DNA from: an uncultured Sutterella sp.
GTDB taxonomy: Bacteria > Pseudomonadota > Gammaproteobacteria > Burkholderiales > Burkholderiaceae_F
Length of the DNA stretch: 6,455 nt
Reading direction: 5' to 3'
NCBI GenBank assembly: GCA_905192805.1
Contig: CAJJMF010000146.1
Coordinates: 1-6,455, forward strand
Position 1 is the stretch's first letter. Each line of letters begins with the position of its first letter. The notes below the pieces were generated by a model, which saw only the letters and a program-made list of their open reading frames with translations, was not told the DNA's origin and did no database searches. This document shows, piece after piece, positions 1-6,009 of this stretch. The position numbers and the translations under genes were made by a program.

Positions 1-86
1 GATTTATCGTAGAAATATTGGCGATTTGTTAGAGTACGCTATGCGTCAGCCCTGGGGATTTCCGCCCCAGTAGGGGCACGAGTTTC
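1..86 (+). pseudogene. Upstream remnant of the first autotransporter gene, out of frame or stopped
   Basis: In the frame of the downstream autotransporter there is a TAG at 30-32, with an open stretch from 33 to 86. The frame of bases 2-70 is open from the window edge to a TAG at 71-73. It contains Y-A-M-R-Q, which resembles Y-Q-V-R-Q at residues 402-406 of the complete paralogue, suggesting the reading frame shifts somewhere in 33-70 (a CCCC run lies at 65-68). The alternative, a simple nonsense codon at 30-32, gives a similarly weak match. Firm similarity to the paralogue begins only near base 114, so the origin of these bases is uncertain. They could also be the edge of a rearrangement. 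Confidence 0.4.
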
Positions 87-2171
87 ATGGGTAGTTACAC
101 GCCCAGCTATACTACGGCTTCAACAGGCACGATCGAAGCCACGGGTAATAAAGTGATTGTGCAAGGTGGGACTGGAAATTCTATTAATCTTTACGGGGGT
201 CGTCTCGACAGTAAAGCCATCTCCCACACGTTAACGGGTAATACGGCCACTCTTTCGGGAGGCACCTGGACGTTCATTTCTCAGGTTGTCGGTGCCTATT
301 CGAAGGGGGCGATCAATGGTGTTACGGCCAGCAACAATAAAGTAGAAATCACGGGTGGCACTGTGACTAGCCCTATTTTTACGGTCTATGGGGCTTACAT
401 TACCGGCCTTGAAACGCCTACGAACGACACTCAAGACGTCGTGGCTAAAAATAATGAACTGGTCTTAAAAAGCAACGTCCGCGTGAGCACTGCTGCCGCC
501 GCGTATGCGACGGGAGCGGACCTGAGTAAGACCAAACTTATGCTTACGGATAATAAAGTGACCATTGGTGCAGAGGCTGATCTTACGCAGACATCTCTGT
601 ATGGGGCACTTGCGCCTACGACCAAACTTACCAGCGCTTTGCGTGCGGATATCTTTACGGGTAACACATTGGTCGTGGATAACTACACGGGTACGGGCAA
701 ACTCAATAAGATCGCCAACTTTGAAAAGTTTGAATTCGTGCTCCCTGAGAGTCATGTGGTCAATGATAGTGTTGCACTTCAAACCGTGAACCTGTCTTTG
801 CTTAGCCCGACGAATCCTGAGCAACGTGCACGGATTGAATCCGTGAGCTTCTTGGGCGCGCCGCGCGTACTGAAGGCGGGCGATCATGTGAACCTGATTA
901 ACGCCGATACGATTACCGGGAGGTTAGCCAATGAAAACCAACGCTTGATCGTTGACCAAGGGGTGACCGTTAGCACCCGTACCTTGGTACGTCAGGAAAC
1001 GAACCAAATCTATTTGGAAGTGGAGAAAGCCTCCACCAACGGTGGTTTAGGTGGAACGCGTCCCACGACGCCGACAACGCAACCTTCAACCGAAGATACT
1101 TCCAACACTGACGAAACCCCGGATACGAGTGTCACCTCGGATACGCCCGCAAGCGACAATACAGTGGCTACGACGGAAACGACGGAAAACACTACGCCCA
1201 ATACCGAGGTGGCTTCGAACGAACCCGTTTCCCAGGTGAAGTCTGTGGCCAAAACCTTCAGTGAAGGCTATTTAGCCGGGGCGCTCGCTAGCGTTCGTGC
1301 GGGTGACTTGGTGGCTGGTCAAGCGATGACGGAAGCCAAACTCGTCAAAGAACGTTTTGCCCGTTGGAAGGGCTTTGGGGTTGCTTCGGGTATCCGCGGT
1401 AAGTACCGTACTGGTTCGCATATCGACACGAAAGATACGTCACTCGTGGCAGGGCTTTTACGTGGCGTGCAATTCGATACGGCTAACTTGACGCTCGGTG
1501 TGTTCTTTGAAGCGGGTCGCAGTCGCTATGACACCCACAACGATGTCAGTGAAGGTGGCCACGGTCGTGGTACGGTGGATTACACCGGTGGTGGTGCTCT
1601 CGTACGCTTAGATGCTCACAATGGGCTTTATGCGGAAGCGAGCGTCCGTGCGGGTAACGCTCGCAATGAGTTTGACAGTAGCTTGGTGGATGCGTTAGGT
1701 CGCACCTCGTCTTACAAAGTCCAATCGAACTACTTTGGCTTCCACGTGGGGGCTGGCTACGAATGGCAATTGAACGATAAGTTGGGTGGTGAAGTCTATG
1801 CGAAATACCTCTTCACCCGACTCGATGGTGACGATGTGACGACCACGACGGGCGACCTACTCGCCTTTGATAGTGTCACCTCGCAGCGCTTGCGTGTGGG
1901 TGGACGTGTCGCCTATCAAATGTCGGAACGCTTAACGCCTTATGTGGGTTTAGGCGTGGAACGTGAGTTCAGTGCTAAGAGCAAAGCGACGGCCTTTGAA
2001 TTGCCGATCAGTGCACCCTCGTTGACCGGCACCTCGGGGATGGCCGAAGTGGGCTTGAAACTGCTTGAACCCAAGGGACAATACGGCTGGTCTGCCGATG
2101 TGAACCTGCGCGGGTACTTTGGTACACGTCAGGAAATCGGTGGCAATGTCCGCATTGGTTATAAGTTCTAA
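87..2171 (+). CDS. Autotransporter (type Va), interrupted: C-terminal part of passenger plus complete beta-barrel
   Basis: The open frame from the first ATG (87) encodes 694 residues. Residues 21-200 carry six passenger repeats (N-x-V-x-[IVL] at N21, N52, N84, N123, N156, N193). Residues 262-313 form the conserved end of the passenger, 324-386 a Thr/Pro/Asp/Glu-rich linker, 387-425 a pre-barrel helix, and about 426-694 an outer-membrane barrel ending in GYKF, with the terminal Phe typical of BAM substrates. Over residues 21-200 it aligns without gaps to residues 434-613 of the complete paralogue at 2674-5910. There is no signal peptide, and the ATG has only a weak purine run (GGGG, 73-76) upstream, so 87 is unlikely to be the true start. 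The frame stays open back to 33 and is closed by TAG at 30-32. I read this as the 3' part of a full-length autotransporter broken by a nonsense or frameshift change, or 5'-truncated by rearrangement. As it stands the product could not enter the Sec pathway. Family assignment is secure; whether it is expressed is not. Confidence 0.88.
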   Translation: MGSYTPSYTTASTGTIEATGNKVIVQGGTGNSINLYGGRLDSKAISHTLTGNTATLSGGTWTFISQVVGAYSKGAINGVTASNNKVEITGGTVTSPIFTVYGAYITGLETPTNDTQDVVAKNNELVLKSNVRVSTAAAAYATGADLSKTKLMLTDNKVTIGAEADLTQTSLYGALAPTTKLTSALRADIFTGNTLVVDNYTGTGKLNKIANFEKFEFVLPESHVVNDSVALQTVNLSLLSPTNPEQRARIESVSFLGAPRVLKAGDHVNLINADTITGRLANENQRLIVDQGVTVSTRTLVRQETNQIYLEVEKASTNGGLGGTRPTTPTTQPSTEDTSNTDETPDTSVTSDTPASDNTVATTETTENTTPNTEVASNEPVSQVKSVAKTFSEGYLAGALASVRAGDLVAGQAMTEAKLVKERFARWKGFGVASGIRGKYRTGSHIDTKDTSLVAGLLRGVQFDTANLTLGVFFEAGRSRYDTHNDVSEGGHGRGTVDYTGGGALVRLDAHNGLYAEASVRAGNARNEFDSSLVDALGRTSSYKVQSNYFGFHVGAGYEWQLNDKLGGEVYAKYLFTRLDGDDVTTTTGDLLAFDSVTSQRLRVGGRVAYQMSERLTPYVGLGVEREFSAKSKATAFELPISAPSLTGTSGMAEVGLKLLEPKGQYGWSADVNLRGYFGTRQEIGGNVRIGYKF
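1245..2171 (+). repeat. Barrel-encoding repeat, copy 1 (paired with 4984-5910)
   Basis: This segment encodes the last 308 residues of the first autotransporter and aligns without gaps to 4984-5910 (constant offset of 3739 bases). I count seven amino-acid differences in 308. Bases 1725-1972 are identical to 5464-5711 at every position, whereas the about 150 bases before and about 200 bases after carry 11 and 14 differences, nearly all silent. It is a large direct repeat and a natural substrate for homologous recombination between the two genes. Confidence 0.93.
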
Positions 2172-2190
2172 TTTGCACGCGTGAGGAATT

Positions 2191-2211
2191 CCTGTGGCCT
2201 CGCGCCACAGG
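2191..2211 (+). other. Hairpin after the first autotransporter gene
   Basis: A perfect 8-bp stem (CCTGTGGC at 2191-2198 with GCCACAGG at 2204-2211) closes a 5-nt loop, and one further T-A pair is possible outside. It begins about 20 bases after the stop codon. It is not followed by a T run, so it is not a classical terminator. A role in mRNA 3'-end protection is inferred from its position between the stop codon and the terminator. Confidence 0.6.
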
Positions 2212-2229
2212 ACGACCCATACCTTTCCT

Positions 2230-2271
2230 AAGGATACGATGATACCGATAGCGTTCGTCGTATCCTTTTTT
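2230..2271 (+). terminator. Rho-independent terminator of the first autotransporter gene
   Basis: AAGGATACGATGA (2230-2242) pairs with TCGTCGTATCCTT (2255-2267), a 13-bp stem including one G-U pair, around a 12-nt loop. The stem runs straight into TTTTTT at 2266-2271. It lies about 60 bases after the stop codon and should insulate the second gene from read-through. Confidence 0.87.
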
Positions 2272-2364
2272 CTCGGTCCCGATCCGATATTTAAACGTTT
2301 TTCTCACACTAGGCTGCGAAGCACTGGTGTAGCTACTCTCCCAGTCACTTAGCCTGTTTCCCAC

Positions 2365-2379
2365 TTAACTTCAAGTTAA
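2365..2379. promoter_or_regulatory. Perfect palindrome, operator-like
   Basis: TTAACTT (2365-2371), one central C, then AAGTTAA (2373-2379): a perfect dyad with 7-bp arms at the point where the AT-rich region begins. The size and symmetry suit a dimeric regulator. It lies about 295 bases before the start codon of the complete autotransporter. No regulator is identified, and the arms are too short for a terminator. Confidence 0.4.
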
Positions 2380-2509
2380 TTTATTCTGATTGCAGGATAT
2401 TAAATCAATTTCTATTTAGTGGATTGAGTCGCTGTTATTAATTTTTCACGAAATTTCTTGATTTTTATTTGTTGATGTGAAAAAATGACAAACAATGATT
2501 GAATTCCTT

Positions 2510-2527
2510 GCGAGACAATGATCTCGC
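2510..2527. promoter_or_regulatory. Inverted repeat upstream of candidate promoter
   Basis: GCGAGA (2510-2515) and TCTCGC (2522-2527) are perfect inverted 6-bp arms around a 6-nt spacer. They form a GC-rich island in otherwise AT-rich DNA, ending about 23 bases before the proposed -35 element. An activator or repressor site is plausible from position alone. Confidence 0.38.
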
Positions 2528-2550
2528 GGTTATGTTTCTTTTACACTATT

Positions 2551-2579
2551 TTTAAAATATATCATAGGTAATATATAAG
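2551..2579 (+). promoter_or_regulatory. Candidate sigma-70-type promoter of the second autotransporter
   Basis: TTTAAA (2551-2556) lies 17 bases before TATAAG (2574-2579); these match the -35 and -10 consensus at 4/6 and 5/6. Transcription would start near 2586 and give a leader of roughly 85-90 nt. The region is so AT-rich that several other -10-like hexamers occur, so the exact assignment is tentative. Confidence 0.35.
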
Positions 2580-2662
2580 AACAGCATAAATTCTCTACTA
2601 ATAAATACATAAAAACTAATCGACATCATATTAGACCTGTTGCTTACTTATTTAATGATTTC

Positions 2663-2667
2663 GGAGG
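2663..2667 (+). promoter_or_regulatory. Shine-Dalgarno site of the second autotransporter
   Basis: GGAGG (followed by T) lies 6 bases before the ATG at 2674. It is a near-perfect anti-16S match at good spacing and fixes the start. The nearby ATG at 2655 is in another frame, and the next in-frame Met is residue 209, beyond the signal peptide. Confidence 0.85.
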
Positions 2668-2673
2668 TCAAAA

Positions 2674-2808
2674 ATGAGCAGGATTGTATCCTCTGCTTCT
2701 ACACGCCCCTATTCTCGTCAACGTGTCTCTCGTCCGTCTTTTTTAAGAACGTCCCTTTCGCTCGCGATTCTCTCGACGTTTTCCTGCGTTTCGTTCAGTG
2801 CCTATGCA
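2674..2808 (+). other. Signal peptide of the second autotransporter
   Basis: The n-region of about 26 residues carries Arg at 3, 11, 15, 17, 20 and 25. A hydrophobic and Ser-rich core (about 28-42) follows, then A-Y-A at 43-45, with predicted cleavage before L46. The long basic n-region recalls the extended signal peptides of large autotransporters, but I do not see the canonical extended-signal motif. Confidence 0.8.
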
Positions 2809-5800
2809 CTCGAATTGAACGCGGACACCAAAACCGTAACGGTCACTGAGCCTCACACTATCGTCCTCGTGTCTGGTCCCGATCGCTCTACTTCTACTAA
2901 TGTACCCATCAAACACGGGCGTCTTTTTAGCAATGTGGAATTGGCTGGTCCTGACGGGGCGGATACGTCTGCTACCCCAGCGGCGAGTGCCACTGAGGCG
3001 AGTGGCTATACACTCGACATCCAAAATGTCATCACGTGTCCAAAGTTTGCCACCGAATCCCAGTGTCCTGTGGGTGCTGCGCGACTCGAGCATAATGGGT
3101 TGATTGCGGCCACGACGAATAACAATACCCTTCGCTTAAGTGGAAGCGGCGGCTTTAACGATCCCGATGGTTTTAAGGGCGCCCAGACTTACGCGAGCTT
3201 CATCGATATTACTGATAAAACCAATACCAGCGACATTGCTGGCACGGCCACCGCTCAAGGCAACCGCGTCATCGTTGAAAATACCAATTCCTCCGACATG
3301 CTTGCCTTGTCGGCAGCTCGTATTTTCGCCAAGTCTTCAGGGGCACAAACCGGGACGATCGATGCCAAACTACTCAACAATACGGTAGAAATTAAGGACG
3401 GCTCATGGCACATACGCAACGGCACCATCAGTGCCACTGAGGCGTCTGTCTATAGTAAAAACGCCGTAGCCGTTTCGGTGTTATCCGAAAACAACTCCGT
3501 AACGATTGAGAACATCAATCTTACAGCTGATCTTTTGGCATATCCGACCTCTAGCACTCGCTTAGTTTCGGGCCTTTACGGCACCCAAATCGGTGGGTGG
3601 AGCGGTGATACTGGGACCTCGAATCTAGTCGCTCGCGCTAACCAAGTTACCATCAACGACGGTACGTTTGATACGTTGATGGATGGGATTATTGGCGCGG
3701 TGATTGGGTATGGAAAAACGACCAAAGAGGTCACGTCCGAAAACAACGTCGTCATCATTAATGGAGGAACCTTCACGGATGTTGTTAATGTCTATGGCAC
3801 GAATACAGGCGCTGGGCTCACCAGCACGACCGTAACGGGAAATAAGGTCTTGCTCACGGAAAAAGGTGGTGGTACGTATCAGGTTCGCCAGAGTTCAGCC
3901 TACCCTGGCTTTTATGGTGCCTTCGTCTGGGGATCTGCCACTGCAACTCGCGGGCCTATCACAGCAACGAGCAATGAGGTCACGGTAAAAAACGGGGCAT
4001 CTAAAGAAACCAGTTTATTTGGGACGTTCGTCAGTGCAAAGTCCACTGAGCAACATCTCAATGAGAACAAGGTGAGTTTAGAGGGTGGCCAATGGGAACA
4101 TATTTCGTCACTCATCGGGGCCTATTCTTCTCTGACGCTCGATAAGGTGGAAGCTAGCCGAAATAAGGTTCAGATCACAGGGGGCACCGTAACGAACCCG
4201 ATTACAACCGTCATCGGGGCCATGGTCGGGAGTTTGGGGACGCCGAGTGGGGAAACCCAGGATGTCACCGCACAAGGTAACGAAGTGCTCATTAAGGCAA
4301 ATGTCCCGGTAGGTTTGGTGGCTGGGGCCTATGCCAATAGCTCCGACCTCAGTAAGTCCAATCTCACCTTGACAGACAATAAGGTGACGTTGAGCGCAGC
4401 TCCCCAATTAGACAATACCAAACTTTATGGGGCGCTCGTCCCCACTTTGGGTCTTTCGAGTGCAGCCAGCGCCGATGTTTTCACGGGTAACACATTAGTC
4501 GTGGATAACTACACGGGTACGGGCAAACTCAATACCATCGCGAACTTTGAAAATTATGAGTTCATGCTGCCAGCCACCCACGTGGTTAACGAAAGTATTG
4601 CCCTCAAGACCGCCACCCTCTCCTTGGATAATCCGACGAACTCTGAGCAACATGCCTGGATTCAATCGGTAGGTCTCTATGGCGAACCCCGTGTCTTAAA
4701 GGCGGGTGACAAGATCTACTTAATTGAAGCCGATACGATCAATGGCACCTTGGCCAACAAAGACTATACGTTGATGGTGGATCAAGGGGTGACCGTGCGC
4801 ACCCGCACCTTCGTGCGTCAGGAAACGAACCAAATCTATTTGGAAGTCGATAAACCGCGTACCAATGGTGGACTGGGCGGTGGCGTGCGTCCCACTACCC
4901 CCACTACCCCGACTGATACCGCTACACCGACTGAACCGACAGGAACGTCTGACAATTCAGGTGAGGTTTCCGAAGTGAAGCCTGTCGCTAAAACCTTCAG
5001 TGAAGGCTATTTGGCAGGAGCTCTCGCCGGTGTTCGCGCGGGTGACTTGGTGGCTGGTCAAGCCATGACGGAAGCCAAACTTGTCAAAGAGCGCTTTGCC
5101 CGTTGGAAGGGTTTTGGGATTGCCTCAGGGATTCGTGGCAAATACCGCACGGGTTCGCATATCGACACGAAGGACACCTCACTCATTGCGGGTCTCTTGC
5201 GCGGTGTGCAATTTGATGCCGCAAACTTAACGCTTGGAGTCTTCTTTGAAGCGGGTCGTAGTCGCTATGACACCCACAACGATGTCACAGAAGGCGGTCA
5301 CGGTCGTGGTACGGTGGATTACACTGGTGGCGGTGCTCTCGTGCGCTTAGATGCTCACAATGGGCTTTACGCCGAAGCGAGCGTTCGTGCGGGTAACGCT
5401 CGCAATGAGTTTGACAGTAGCTTGGTGGACGCCTTAGGTCGCACGTCGTCCTACAAAGTCCATTCGAACTACTTTGGCTTCCACGTGGGGGCTGGCTACG
5501 AATGGCAATTGAACGATAAGTTGGGTGGTGAAGTCTATGCGAAATACCTCTTCACCCGACTCGATGGTGACGATGTGACGACCACGACGGGCGACCTACT
5601 CGCCTTTGATAGTGTCACCTCGCAGCGCTTGCGTGTGGGTGGACGTGTCGCCTATCAAATGTCGGAACGCTTAACGCCTTATGTGGGTTTAGGCGTGGAA
5701 CGTGAGTTCAGCGCTAAGAGCAAAGCGACGGCCTTTGAACTGCCGATCAGTGCGCCTTCGTTGACGGGCACCTCGGGGATGGCCGAAGTGGGCTTAAAGC

Positions 5801-5910
5801 TGCTTGAACCCAAGGGACAATACGGCTGGTCTGCTGATGTGAACCTGCGCGGGTACTTTGGTACACGTCAAGAAATCGGCGGCAATGTCCGCGTGGGCTA
5901 CAAGTTCTAA
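2674..5910 (+). CDS. Autotransporter (type Va) adhesin-like surface protein, complete
   Basis: The 1078-residue protein should cross the inner membrane through Sec, insert its barrel with the BAM machinery and display its passenger on the cell surface. Residues 1-45 are a signal peptide with a long Arg-rich n-region, a hydrophobic core at about 28-42 and an AYA cleavage site. Residues 46-150 are a unique N-terminal part with the protein's only mature cysteines (C122, C131). Residues 151-612 hold 13 degenerate repeats (N-x-[VL]-x-[IVL], often followed by a [LIVF]-[YIF]-G-[AT] step), suggesting a beta-helix. Residues 673-726 are the conserved passenger end, 737-770 a Pro/Thr linker, 771-809 a pre-barrel helix, and about 810-1078 the barrel, ending in Phe. 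I see no protease or esterase motif, so adhesion or aggregation is inferred from architecture. The gene has its own strong ribosome site, a candidate promoter and a terminator, so it is probably transcribed alone. The barrel is nearly identical to that of the upstream gene. Confidence 0.95.
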   Translation: MSRIVSSASTRPYSRQRVSRPSFLRTSLSLAILSTFSCVSFSAYALELNADTKTVTVTEPHTIVLVSGPDRSTSTNVPIKHGRLFSNVELAGPDGADTSATPAASATEASGYTLDIQNVITCPKFATESQCPVGAARLEHNGLIAATTNNNTLRLSGSGGFNDPDGFKGAQTYASFIDITDKTNTSDIAGTATAQGNRVIVENTNSSDMLALSAARIFAKSSGAQTGTIDAKLLNNTVEIKDGSWHIRNGTISATEASVYSKNAVAVSVLSENNSVTIENINLTADLLAYPTSSTRLVSGLYGTQIGGWSGDTGTSNLVARANQVTINDGTFDTLMDGIIGAVIGYGKTTKEVTSENNVVIINGGTFTDVVNVYGTNTGAGLTSTTVTGNKVLLTEKGGGTYQVRQSSAYPGFYGAFVWGSATATRGPITATSNEVTVKNGASKETSLFGTFVSAKSTEQHLNENKVSLEGGQWEHISSLIGAYSSLTLDKVEASRNKVQITGGTVTNPITTVIGAMVGSLGTPSGETQDVTAQGNEVLIKANVPVGLVAGAYANSSDLSKSNLTLTDNKVTLSAAPQLDNTKLYGALVPTLGLSSAASADVFTGNTLVVDNYTGTGKLNTIANFENYEFMLPATHVVNESIALKTATLSLDNPTNSEQHAWIQSVGLYGEPRVLKAGDKIYLIEADTINGTLANKDYTLMVDQGVTVRTRTFVRQETNQIYLEVDKPRTNGGLGGGVRPTTPTTPTDTATPTEPTGTSDNSGEVSEVKPVAKTFSEGYLAGALAGVRAGDLVAGQAMTEAKLVKERFARWKGFGIASGIRGKYRTGSHIDTKDTSLIAGLLRGVQFDAANLTLGVFFEAGRSRYDTHNDVTEGGHGRGTVDYTGGGALVRLDAHNGLYAEASVRAGNARNEFDSSLVDALGRTSSYKVHSNYFGFHVGAGYEWQLNDKLGGEVYAKYLFTRLDGDDVTTTTGDLLAFDSVTSQRLRVGGRVAYQMSERLTPYVGLGVEREFSAKSKATAFELPISAPSLTGTSGMAEVGLKLLEPKGQYGWSADVNLRGYFGTRQEIGGNVRVGYKF
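3124..4509 (+). repeat. Thirteen degenerate passenger repeats (protein level)
   Basis: The core N-x-[VL]-x-[IVL] occurs with its Asn at residues 151, 197, 236, 274, 323, 357, 390, 434, 465, 497, 536, 569 and 606, spaced 31-49 residues apart (mean about 38). Many units continue with a Gly-Gly or Asp-Gly turn and then a hydrophobic step such as LYG, VYG, FYG, LIG or VIG followed by A or T. The repeats are degenerate in DNA. The last six correspond one to one to those in the upstream gene. Confidence 0.75.
4984..5910 (+). repeat. Barrel-encoding repeat, copy 2 (paired with 1245-2171)
   Basis: This is the second copy of the 927-base barrel module, covering residues 771-1078 of the complete autotransporter. 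Bases 5464-5711 are identical to 1725-1972. The stop codons of both genes fall at the same point of the alignment, and sequence similarity ends right after them: the two 3' regions use unrelated hairpins. Confidence 0.93.
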
Positions 5911-5922
5911 GCGTTTTGCGAT

Positions 5923-5957
5923 GGCTGGCGTAGACGATGGACATCCCTACGCCAGCC
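5923..5957 (+). other. GC-rich hairpin after the second autotransporter gene
   Basis: A perfect 11-bp stem (GGCTGGCGTAG at 5923-5933 with CTACGCCAGCC at 5947-5957) closes a 13-nt loop, 12 bases after the stop. There is no T run after it. Its position matches that of the hairpin after the first gene although the sequence differs, which suggests a shared role such as protection of the mRNA end. Confidence 0.65.
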
Positions 5958-5977
5958 GATCGACACGTTGAAGCGAC

Positions 5978-6009
5978 AAGGACACGTTCGTTTGAGCATG
6001 TCCTTTTTT
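5978..6009 (+). terminator. Rho-independent terminator of the second autotransporter gene
   Basis: AAGGACA (5978-5984) pairs with TGTCCTT (5999-6005) and runs into TTTTTT (6004-6009). The stem is shorter than that of the first gene's terminator (7 bp, perhaps extended past one mismatch), but the T run and the position after the stop support the call. Confidence 0.78.

Larger units (their letters stand above)
2272..2673. other. Gene-free upstream region of the second autotransporter, AT-rich from about 2365
   Basis: I find no convincing gene in these roughly 400 bases on either strand. The first part (2272-2360) is of mixed composition. It carries nested short complementary arms (AGGCT 2311-2315 with AGCCT 2351-2355; ACTGG 2323-2327 with CCAGT 2341-2345), which may be chance. 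From about 2365 it becomes strongly AT-rich: 16 G or C in 60 bases at 2401-2460 and 30 in 120 at 2521-2640. The AT-rich part holds two dyad symmetries, a repeated ACAATGAT (2492-2499, 2515-2522), a candidate promoter and the ribosome binding site of the next gene. Confidence 0.75.

Noticed and set aside
1010..1252. Minus-strand open frame opposite the Thr/Pro linker
   Set aside because: Its Val/Ser-rich translation is the mirror of ACG/ACC/GAA-rich linker codons; it has no ribosome site and no matching frame opposite the shorter linker of the second gene.
2469..2498. TGTGA with nearby TTTGT/ACAAA arms as a possible CRP or FNR site
   Set aside because: The second half-site (TCACA or ATCAA at the right spacing) is absent, and A/T runs make such partial matches frequent here.
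2640..2849. Overlapping short frame starting just before the second autotransporter
   Set aside because: It covers the signal-peptide coding region in another frame and lacks its own ribosome site; the GGAGG is placed for the ATG at 2674.
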